Assembly: GCA_003557565.1 (NCBI GenBank)
Contig: PWOG01000166.1
Span: 1-5,594, forward strand
Reading direction: 5' to 3'
From: Desulfobulbaceae bacterium
Lineage (GTDB): Bacteria; Desulfobacterota; Desulfobulbia; Desulfobulbales; Desulfurivibrionaceae
DNA length: 5,594 bases
In this document: piece by piece, positions 1 to 5,467 of the stretch
Layout: the number at the start of each line of letters is the position of its first letter
Position numbering within the stretch: the stretch's first letter is position 1
The notes under the pieces: generated by a model
The model's database searches: none
Told to the model about the DNA's origin: nothing
The model's input: the letters and a program-made list of their open reading frames with translations, nothing else
Made by a program: the position numbers and the translations under genes

Positions 1-566
1 AGATGGCAGGGCAGGCTCAACGAGGGTGGATCCCCCAGGCGGCCGGCGGGAAACTGCTTGAGTCCGATATGGATCAGGCCATTTAAGAAAGTGCCGGTGG
101 TGATGATCACCGCCCCGGCCAGCAGCTTTTCCCCCAGCGACGTTTCCACCCCGCGGACCCTGGCCCTGCCGCCGCTTTCCGCCAGGAGCAGCCGGTCGGC
201 GGTGGTCTGGCGGATCTCCAGGTTGGGCTGCTCCTCGAGCACCCTTTTCATCCGTTGTGGATAGAGTCGCCGGTCGGCCTGGGCCCGGGAGGAACGTACT
301 GCCGGCCCCCGGCTGGTGTTGAGCTGCCGAAACTGGATGCCGGTGGCGTCGATATTGCGGGCCATCTCGCCGCCCAGGGCGTCGATTTCCCGTACCAGGT
401 GGCCCTTGGCCAGGCCCCCCACCGCCGGGTTGCAGCTCAACGCCCCGATGGTGTCGGCGTTCATCACCAGCACCGCGGTGCGGCACCCCAGCCGGGCCGC
501 CGCCAGGGCCGCCTCGCAGCCGGCATGGCCGGCCCCGATCACAATTATATCGTAATGTTGTTCCAT
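1..566 (-). CDS. mnmG: MnmG (GidA), tRNA U34 carboxymethylaminomethyl-modification enzyme subunit, N-terminal part
   Basis: The first 188 residues are visible and the gene runs off the left edge; full-length family members have roughly 620-630 residues. The protein opens with an FAD-binding Rossmann motif GAGHAG (residues 11-16). MnmG family blocks follow: SCNPAVGG (44-51), KGHLVREIDALGG (54-66), a GIQFRQLN-type block (76-83), GPAVRSSRAQADR (87-99), TTGTFLNG (156-163) and GRLGDPPS (175-182). By family knowledge, MnmG binds FAD and works with the GTPase MnmE in the cytoplasm, using methylenetetrahydrofolate to install the (carboxymethyl)aminomethyl group at C5 of wobble uridine in certain tRNAs. 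The ATG lies 3 nt after the trkH TAA, with no clear Shine-Dalgarno sequence, so translation is probably coupled to trkH. Nothing abnormal is seen in the visible part. Confidence 0.96.
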   Translation of the reverse strand, partial: MEQHYDIIVIGAGHAGCEAALAAARLGCRTAVLVMNADTIGALSCNPAVGGLAKGHLVREIDALGGEMARNIDATGIQFRQLNTSRGPAVRSSRAQADRRLYPQRMKRVLEEQPNLEIRQTTADRLLLAESGGRARVRGVETSLGEKLLAGAVIITTGTFLNGLIHIGLKQFPAGRLGDPPSLSLPCH

Positions 567-569
567 TAT

Positions 570-2063
570 TTATGAGGTTGGTTTGGCCCGCCTGCTCAGG
601 CGCGTTTCCGGCCGGCGGGCGGTGCGCCAGAAGGCGGGGGTCAGCAGGACGATGACCGTATAAAGTTCCAGGCGGCCGGCCAGCATGCAGAAAGTCAGGA
701 TCACCTTGGCCGTCTCCGGCATCTGGGCAAAACTCAAGTTCGGCCCCACCAGATGCAGACCGGGGCCAATGTTGTTGAGGGTGGCGATTACCGCCGTGGT
801 GCCGGTTACCAGATCAACCCCCAGGGCGGTGACCACCAGGGTGGCAATCAAAAACAACATGAAATAAAGGGCGAAGAAACCCAGGACCGCGGTCATGACT
901 TCCCGGGGCACCCGGATACGGTTGAGCTTGATGATGCTCACCGTCTGGGGGTGGATCAGGCTGCGCAGCTGTAGCCGGACATATTTGAAAAACAGCAAAA
1001 AGCGCACGGTCTTGATGCTGCCGGCGGTGGAGCCGGCCATCCCTCCCACCAGCATCAGGCCCACCAGTACCAGTTGCGAGGCCGAAGGCCAGAGGGCGAA
1101 ATCGGCGGTGGAAAAACCCGAAGTGGTGAGGATGGAAATCACCTGAAAGGAGGCGTAGCGCAGAGAGCCGGCTTCAGTGGCATAGGTTCCGGCCTGCAGG
1201 TTGAAGATGGTGACCAGCAGGATAGCTCCCGCCGCCAGGCCCAGGTAAAGCCGGAACTCCTCGCTCTGCCAGTAGGTACGCAGCTTGCCTCGCAGCACGT
1301 GGTGGTGCATGGCGAAGTTGATGCCGCCGATGAACATGAAGATAATGACCACCGTTTCCACATAGAGTGAGTTGAAATGGGCCACGCTGTCGTTATAGGG
1401 CGAGAACCCGGCGGTGGAGATGGTGCAGAAAGCGTGGGTGGTGGCGTCGTAAAAACTCAGGCCGCCTAACATCAGCAGGGCGATGAGTACCAAAGTGAAA
1501 AAAACATAAACCGACCACAGGATCCGGGCCGTGTCCTGGATCCGGGGGGTGAGCCGGTCCTTGGTGGGGCCGGTCATCTCGGCCTGGAACAGCTGCATTC
1601 CGCCGATTCCCAGCAACGGCAGGATGGCCAGCGACAGGACGATGATCCCCATCCCCCCCAGCCACTGGGTGGTGGCCCGCCAGAACAGCAGGCTGGGGGT
1701 CAGGGCCTCGATGTCGGTTAAGATAGTCGAGCCGGTGGTGGTGAACCCGGACATGGATTCAAAGAGGGCGTCGATAAAGGAAGGCACCTGGTGCGAGAGG
1801 TGATAGGGCAGGGAGCCCAGCAGGGCCATGCCCAGCCAGCAGATCACCACCACCGCGAAACCGTCCCGCAGGCTCAATTCCCGGAGGGGCCGGAACAGAG
1901 CGATCAGCAAGGCTCCCGTGCCGGCGCCGATGGCGGCACAGAGCACAAAAATATTTATCATCCCGTCATCGTAATAGGCGCTGACGGGAATAGGAGTGAG
2001 CAGAAAAAGGGAAATCAGCAGCAGCAGTTTGCCCAGTATGTTTAAAACCCCGCCGGTATGCAT
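570..2063 (-). CDS. trkH: TrkH-type potassium uptake membrane subunit
   Basis: A 497-residue polytopic membrane protein (E. coli TrkH has 483) that forms the K+-conducting pathway of the Trk system in the inner membrane. All four pore-loop/selectivity segments of the TrkH/KtrB superfamily are visible: TTTGS (108-112), STAGFS (216-221), TTSGFS (313-318) and NNIGPG (430-435), each next to hydrophobic helices. Also conserved are WLGGMGI (134-140), GGMAGSTAGSIK (340-351) just after the third pore loop, and AGRLELYTV (462-470). The N-terminus (about residues 7-29) is a hydrophobic helix, and the C-terminus ends in a short basic tail. The ATG at 2063 is used because no better in-frame start follows; its ribosome binding site is weak (AGG about 13 nt upstream). 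The gene follows trkA after a 141-nt gap containing a palindromic repeat, and it is nearly contiguous with mnmG. No residue of the four filter motifs appears missing. Confidence 0.96.
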   Translation of the reverse strand: MHTGGVLNILGKLLLLISLFLLTPIPVSAYYDDGMINIFVLCAAIGAGTGALLIALFRPLRELSLRDGFAVVVICWLGMALLGSLPYHLSHQVPSFIDALFESMSGFTTTGSTILTDIEALTPSLLFWRATTQWLGGMGIIVLSLAILPLLGIGGMQLFQAEMTGPTKDRLTPRIQDTARILWSVYVFFTLVLIALLMLGGLSFYDATTHAFCTISTAGFSPYNDSVAHFNSLYVETVVIIFMFIGGINFAMHHHVLRGKLRTYWQSEEFRLYLGLAAGAILLVTIFNLQAGTYATEAGSLRYASFQVISILTTSGFSTADFALWPSASQLVLVGLMLVGGMAGSTAGSIKTVRFLLFFKYVRLQLRSLIHPQTVSIIKLNRIRVPREVMTAVLGFFALYFMLFLIATLVVTALGVDLVTGTTAVIATLNNIGPGLHLVGPNLSFAQMPETAKVILTFCMLAGRLELYTVIVLLTPAFWRTARRPETRLSRRAKPTS

Positions 2064-2100
2064 CTTCTACTTTTACCTGAACAAGCTTATACTAATGAAG

Positions 2101-2205
2101 AAAGTTGGCAGCAGTGCCGCAGATTGCGGTGAGCAGGAGGGCGCCGCGTACACCAGTACGCAAGCCGTCCTGATCGCCGCAAGGTGCGGTGCTGCTGCCA
2201 ACTTT
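2101..2205 (+). repeat. Palindromic repeat element, copy 3 (between trkA and trkH), cloverleaf-capable
   Basis: This 105-bp element is bounded by perfect 14-bp inverted repeats, AAAGTTGGCAGCAG (2101-2114) and CTGCTGCCAACTTT (2192-2205). Inside are three hairpins. The first is CCGCA/TGCGG with loop GAT (2117-2129). The central one (2134-2172) pairs CAGGA.GGC with GCC.TCCTG and is capped by GCGTAC-ACCA-GTACGC (2146-2161). The third is CCGCA/TGCGG with loop AGG (2177-2189). Together these allow a four-way cloverleaf; a single long imperfect hairpin is the alternative. It shares the core GGCGCCGCGTACAC (2140-2153) and much of its arms with the copies near 3584 and 5468, but lacks their side extension. 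One end overlaps the last base of the trkA stop codon, and the other lies 37 nt upstream of the trkH ATG. In the transcribed direction the stem is followed by CUUCAUUAG, not a U-run, so it is not a classical terminator. It could affect mRNA processing or stability between the two genes. Confidence 0.88.
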
Positions 2206-3560
2206 CATTTGTTGAAGAGGGTTTCCACCCCCTGCTCCGCATCGCTGGTGAAAAAGATAATCAGGTTGTCGTCCGGGGCCAGCTTGGTTTCGCCGGTGGG
2301 AATGATGGTCTGGTGCCCGCGGATGATGGCCCCGACAATGGAGCCATGGGGAAAGCTCAGGTGTTTGAGGGGCAGGTCGACGAACTGGTCCTGGTCCGGA
2401 ACCTTCATCTCCACCACTTCCGCGTCGCCGCCCAGCAGGCTGGCGACGCTGACCACCCGGCCGCCGCCGTGGCGGACGTAGCGCAAAATCAAATTGGCCG
2501 CCACCTGTCGTGGGCTCAGGGGCACATCGATGCCCAGCTTGCCCAGCATGGGTACGAACCCGGGGTTGCTGATCAGGGTGATGCACTTTTTGGCCCCAAG
2601 GTGCTTGGCAAGCAGACTGGAGAGGATGTTGGTGGTGTCGCTGTTGGTCACCGCGATCACCAGTTCCACCTGGTCGATATCCTCTTCCACCAGGTCGTTG
2701 GCCTCCAGGCCGTCGCTGTTCAAGACCACCGTGTCCTCCAGCTGTTCAGCCAGGGTTTCGCAGGTTTCGGGGTTTTGTTCCAGCAGGCTGATATCGATAT
2801 TGAGCTGTTCCATCTGGCGGGCCACCATGGCCCCGATGGGGCCGCCGCCGATGATGAATACCTTGCGCGGCAGGCGGCTGGTGCTGGCGAACAGCAGGTG
2901 CTCCACCGCCGGCACGTCCGGGCGGCGGGACACCAGGTAAAGTTTGTCGCCGGTCTGCACTCGGTCGTTGCCCCGGGGAATGATGGTGGTTTCCCCCCGG
3001 GTGATGGCGACCACCAGGAAGTGGTAAAGGTCCTGAAGATCCCGGAGATCGGCCAGGGTGGAGCCCACGCAGGGGTGTTCTTCCTTGGCCACGTATCCCA
3101 GCAGGTCCACCTGGCCGTGGCCGAATTCCGCCACCTCCACCGCCTGGCTCAGGGTGGTCAGCCGCAGGATCTCCTCGCTCATGGCGAGATCGGGGCTGAT
3201 CACCAGATCGATACCCAGGGTTTTTTCCACCCCGGAGGTGCCCTGGGCGTAGAAGTCCTGGTTGCGGACCCGGGCGATCCGGGTTTTGACCTGGTACTGG
3301 CGGGAAATGATGCAGGCGATAAGGTTGATTTCGTCGCTGTCGGTGACGGCGATGAACAGTTCGGTCTGCTCGATTCCCGCCTTTTCCAGCACCCTGGGCG
3401 AGGCGCCGCTGCCGTGGACCGGCATGACGTTGAGCTCCCTTTCCAGGCGGCGCAGTTTTTTCTCGTCGCGGTCCACCAGGACCACTTCCTGGCCCTCACC
3501 CGAGAGCTTTTCGCAAAGATGGCGGCCGACCATGCCGGCCCCGACGATCATGATCCGCAT
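2205..3560 (-). CDS. trkA: TrkA, NAD-binding regulatory subunit of the Trk potassium transporter
   Basis: A 451-residue cytoplasmic protein (E. coli TrkA has 458) with the duplicated RCK architecture. The first RCK_N Rossmann fold begins at residue 1 with GAGMVG (7-12) and an acidic residue ending strand 2 (D30). It is followed by a TrkA_C-like region to about residue 225. The second RCK_N begins near residue 232 with GGGPIG (238-243) and E261 in the matching acidic position, followed by a second TrkA_C-like region (about 370-451). By family knowledge, TrkA rings bind the cytoplasmic face of TrkH and gate K+ flow in response to nucleotides (NAD(H), ATP/ADP). The open frame extends 16 codons further upstream to 3608, but that extension is palindromic-repeat and leader sequence. 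The ATG at 3560, giving MRIMIVGAGMVG, fits the family and has GGAG and AGGG upstream. It overlaps the preceding methyltransferase by 13 nt. The stop TGA abuts palindromic copy 3, which separates it from trkH. Confidence 0.96.
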   Translation of the reverse strand: MRIMIVGAGMVGRHLCEKLSGEGQEVVLVDRDEKKLRRLERELNVMPVHGSGASPRVLEKAGIEQTELFIAVTDSDEINLIACIISRQYQVKTRIARVRNQDFYAQGTSGVEKTLGIDLVISPDLAMSEEILRLTTLSQAVEVAEFGHGQVDLLGYVAKEEHPCVGSTLADLRDLQDLYHFLVVAITRGETTIIPRGNDRVQTGDKLYLVSRRPDVPAVEHLLFASTSRLPRKVFIIGGGPIGAMVARQMEQLNIDISLLEQNPETCETLAEQLEDTVVLNSDGLEANDLVEEDIDQVELVIAVTNSDTTNILSSLLAKHLGAKKCITLISNPGFVPMLGKLGIDVPLSPRQVAANLILRYVRHGGGRVVSVASLLGGDAEVVEMKVPDQDQFVDLPLKHLSFPHGSIVGAIIRGHQTIIPTGETKLAPDDNLIIFFTSDAEQGVETLFNK

Positions 3561-4552
3561 AAGCCCTGCTCTCCGTTTTTCTCCCGTAACCGAACAGCCG
3601 CACCGCACCTTCGGGCGATCAGCCTGGCTTGAGTACCCTGTGTACGCGGCGCCTGGCTGCTCGCTCGAATCTGCGGCCCGACTGTTCGGCTACGGCCCGT
3701 CAAATCAACAGGTTTTTGGCCCTGGTGAGCGGTTACTTTCTCCCAATATATTACCGCCCATTTGGACGGGGTGCGGCGGGTCAGCAGCCAGCCGCCTTCA
3801 GGGCGGGCCTCCAGGCGGGCATCGGCGTAAGCCTCGAGTTTACCCCGTTCTTCCGCAGTCAGGGGTTGATCGGCGGGGATCATCCATTCCAGGGAGGCCA
3901 CCGCTTCCTCGCGGCTGGCATAGGGGCGCTGGTGTTCGACGGTGATGAAATCGACCCGGGCGTGAATCCCCAGCCGGTAGAGAATGTTCAGGGTGAAGAT
4001 ATAGTCCGGGCCGGGGTCAAAAGGGCGATTGATGGCGGCGAAAAGATCCGGGTCGAAGGGGCCGGCTCCCACCCGGTCGCCGATGATCGCCAGTTGTTTG
4101 GTCCAGCGGTCCATTTTGACCAGGGCGCCCTCCAGGTCGTCCACCGCCAAAGAACGGGAGGCGATGACCACATCGTGGGGTTCTATTCCCAGGTCCTGCC
4201 AGTCGTCCTCCCAGGCCGCCTGCACCGGCTGGATATTGTTCAGGCCCTGGCGCTGCTGTTGCTTTTCCAGCTCCGCCAGCATGGCGGCGGAAAAATCCAG
4301 GGCGGTAACCTTCCGCACCCGGTGGGCCAGGGGCAGGCTCAGGGTTCCGGGGCCGCAGCCGGCGTCCAGTACCGTCCATTGCGGCTGCCAGTCGAACATG
4401 GCCAGGAACTGGGTGGTGTAGGGGGAGTCCAGGTTGCGGGAGGCAAAACCCTCGGCCCGCCGGTCCCAGTCCTGCCGGCCGCGCCGGGGGCGGGACTTGT
4501 GTCGGCGTTCTTCCTGCCAGAGAGCATTCCAGTCGAGGTCGCGGTAGCGCAT
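3548..4552 (-). CDS. Class I SAM-dependent methyltransferase with a repeat-derived C-terminal tail
   Basis: 334 residues from the ATG at 4552. A Rossmann-fold methyltransferase core is clear: motif I VLDAGCGPGT (61-70), acidic D86 in TALDFS (83-88) after strand 2, WEDDWQDLGI (114-123), the motif IV-like region HDVVIASRSL (126-135), then GPDYIFTLNILYRLGIHA (181-198). An N-terminal segment DWNALWQEER (7-16) precedes the core. The substrate is unknown; the motif set suits small-molecule or protein methylation and nothing points to DNA bases. The fold appears to end near WAVIYWEK (265-272). Residues 271-323 are encoded by a palindromic repeat in reading frame, and 324-334 by the trkA leader, so the tail looks acquired and low in family constraint. 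The stop overlaps the trkA start by 13 nt, which implies translational coupling. An in-frame TTG at 4579 would add 9 residues, but the ATG is preferred. No strong Shine-Dalgarno sequence is seen. Confidence 0.87.
   Translation of the reverse strand: MRYRDLDWNALWQEERRHKSRPRRGRQDWDRRAEGFASRNLDSPYTTQFLAMFDWQPQWTVLDAGCGPGTLSLPLAHRVRKVTALDFSAAMLAELEKQQQRQGLNNIQPVQAAWEDDWQDLGIEPHDVVIASRSLAVDDLEGALVKMDRWTKQLAIIGDRVGAGPFDPDLFAAINRPFDPGPDYIFTLNILYRLGIHARVDFITVEHQRPYASREEAVASLEWMIPADQPLTAEERGKLEAYADARLEARPEGGWLLTRRTPSKWAVIYWEKVTAHQGQKPVDLTGRSRTVGPQIRASSQAPRTQGTQARLIARRCGAAVRLREKNGEQGLCGS
3584..3742 (-). repeat. Palindromic repeat element, copy 1, with 47-bp side extension, inside a methyltransferase gene
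   Basis: The palindromic part spans 3584-3695. Its 14-bp outer arms are CCGTAACCGAACAG (3584-3597) and CTGTTCGGCTACGG (3682-3695); the single mismatch becomes a G-U wobble in the minus-strand transcript. The core (minus strand GGCGCCGCGTACAC) is at 3640-3653, and GTAC...GTAC can pair at the tip. Next to the palindrome, 3696-3742 is an extension that recurs at 5468-5514 in the third copy with only about five differences, including the 16-mer AACCTGTTGATTTGAC against AACCTGTTGATTTAAC. The element sits in opposite orientation to the other two copies. Read on the minus strand, it encodes residues 271-323 of the methyltransferase without a stop, and it ends 23 nt before the trkA ATG, just upstream of the trkA ribosome binding site. 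It may therefore also form structure ahead of trkA translation. The exact boundary at 3742 is uncertain by a few bases. Confidence 0.88.
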
Positions 4553-4571
4553 GTCAGAGGTCGTTTTTGGG

Positions 4572-4656
4572 GTAAGCAAGCAGCCGCGGCGCCGCGGGCA
4601 GCGACAGGCTTTGGCTTACACAGTATGCATCGCCGGCCGGACAACGGCCAGCCGGC
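4572..4656. other. GC-rich hairpins in the gap between the two methyltransferase genes
   Basis: The 155-nt gap 4553-4707 has no gene. Two inverted-repeat structures are visible. The first pairs GTAAGCAAGC (4572-4581) with GCTT..GCTTAC (4608-4619, two-base bulge) and encloses the perfect 14-bp palindrome CCGCGGCGCCGCGG (4584-4597). The second pairs GGCCG (4635-4639) with CGGCC (4645-4649), flanked by GCCGGC at 4632-4637 and 4651-4656. Neither is followed by a U-run on the minus strand, so they are not standard intrinsic terminators. The first lies about 20 nt upstream of the ATG at 4552 and could affect its translation. Similarity to the palindromic repeat family is limited to GGCGCCGCG and is not convincing. 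No promoter could be assigned. Confidence 0.4.
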
Positions 4657-4707
4657 AGGCCAGGTCGTCCGTTTGCGGTTGGAAATTTCAAGGTTTAGGG
4701 GCCCTGA

Positions 4708-5415
4708 TCAGACTTGGTTTTTTTGCAGGCGGCTGAGGATAATGGTGTGCTCGCTGTCGTTGCTCTGCATCCGGCGCCGGCTGATGGCGATGTTGAACCT
4801 TTTTTCCTTTTCCGCCCGGCTGAGAAAGGGTGACATGCTCTGGCGCCGGATATCATGGGCCAGATAAATGCTGCCTCCGCGGGCCAGGAATTTTTCCATG
4901 AGCTCCAGGAGGGGAGTGAAAAATTCCTCCCGGAAAAGTACCTCGGCCCCGATTATGGTGGTGAACTGGGGTAACTCGGGGGGATGCAGCCAGTCCAGCA
5001 GGAGATGTTCCACCTGCTGGTCGACCCCGCTGGCGGCGGCGCTGACCCGTTGGAAATCGAGGATGTGAGGCTCGTAGTCGCTCAGGGTTACCCGGTGCCC
5101 GGCGGCGGCGGCGGCCAGGCCGGGCAGGCCCAGGCCGGCGCCCAACTCCAGGACCCGACCGTCGGGCTCCGGGGGTTGAGCGGCCATGAAGTCCGCCAGG
5201 ACCAGGGCCGCTTCCCAGACCTTGACCCAGAAGGGAAAGCCGGTGACATCCTCGAAGGGATCCCGGTCCCCCAGCAGACTGCTCAGGTCGCTGACCTGGA
5301 GCAGATGCAGCTGGTGCTCCCGGATGTTCAGGGGCTCGAGTTCCACCTGGTAGTTTTTCCGCAAGTCGGCCAGAAGTTGTCCGGCTTCCGGGGAAAGCTT
5401 GGCTTCGATTTCCAT
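4708..5415 (-). CDS. METTL21/Methyltransf_16-like SAM-dependent methyltransferase
   Basis: 235 residues resembling the lysine-methyltransferase-like family (Methyltransf_16, METTL21 group) that also occurs in bacteria. Visible blocks are an N-terminal alpha/beta lead (1-55), FPFWVKVWEAALVLADF (60-76, the usual W-containing helix before the SAM site), motif I VLELGAGLGLPGL (88-100), acidic D113 in TLSDYEPHIL (110-119), DW (141-142) and IIGAEVLFREEFF (154-166), the counterpart of the family's GADVLY-type motif IV. The C-terminal part carries GSIYLAHDIRRQS (181-193). Eukaryotic relatives methylate lysines of chaperones and translation factors; the target of the bacterial protein is unknown and should not be assumed. 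The ATG at 5415 has GAGGAT about 6-11 nt upstream, which is a good ribosome binding site. The gene is first in the visible run, 155 nt upstream of the second methyltransferase, and lies between inverted copies of the repeat. No anomaly is seen in length or motifs. Confidence 0.88.
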   Translation of the reverse strand: MEIEAKLSPEAGQLLADLRKNYQVELEPLNIREHQLHLLQVSDLSSLLGDRDPFEDVTGFPFWVKVWEAALVLADFMAAQPPEPDGRVLELGAGLGLPGLAAAAAGHRVTLSDYEPHILDFQRVSAAASGVDQQVEHLLLDWLHPPELPQFTTIIGAEVLFREEFFTPLLELMEKFLARGGSIYLAHDIRRQSMSPFLSRAEKEKRFNIAISRRRMQSNDSEHTIILSRLQKNQV

Positions 5416-5416
5416 T

Positions 5417-5442
5417 TTGATCCTCGGGGTTGATCCTCGGGC
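5417..5442 (-). promoter_or_regulatory. Tandemly duplicated ribosome-binding-site segment upstream of the METTL21-like gene
   Basis: Two adjacent 13-bp units, TTGATCCTCGGGG (5417-5429) and TTGATCCTCGGGC (5430-5442), read on the minus strand as CCGAGGATCAA twice. Each carries a GAGGA Shine-Dalgarno-like sequence. Only the proximal unit is at the correct distance from the ATG at 5415. The duplication is visible directly; any regulatory effect, or slippage between one and two units, is inference. Confidence 0.55.
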
Positions 5443-5467
5443 TGCAGGTTAACCCTGGCGTGATTTA

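Noticed and set aside
2101..2205. Cloverleaf as a tRNA gene
   Set aside because: There is no TpsiC-loop GGTTCRA or D-loop consensus, the closing stem is 14 bp, and side-arm loops are only three bases.
2101..2205. Rho-independent terminator between trkA and trkH
   Set aside because: Neither strand has a T-run directly after the stem (minus strand continues CTTCATTAG).
3561..3608. Longer TrkA N-terminus starting at 3608
   Set aside because: The extra 16 residues come from the repeat and leader; the Rossmann fold of TrkA begins at the ATG at 3560 as in the family.
2184..3632. Long plus-strand open frame of 482 codons opposite trkA
   Set aside because: It is the complement of a clear trkA gene, has no recognisable domain, and long antisense frames are expected in GC-rich coding DNA.
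4553..4579. TTG start adding nine residues to the second methyltransferase
   Set aside because: There is no better ribosome binding site, the TTG falls within a predicted hairpin arm, and an ATG is available at 4552.
4584..4656. Fourth copy of the palindromic element between the methyltransferases
   Set aside because: Only the GGCGCCGCG portion matches; the flanks and arms do not align with the other copies.
3629..4867. Plus-strand open frame of 412 codons opposite the second methyltransferase
   Set aside because: It crosses a methyltransferase gene, an intergenic gap and the end of another gene; its composition is low-complexity Gly/Ala/Arg/Gln typical of a GC-rich shadow frame.
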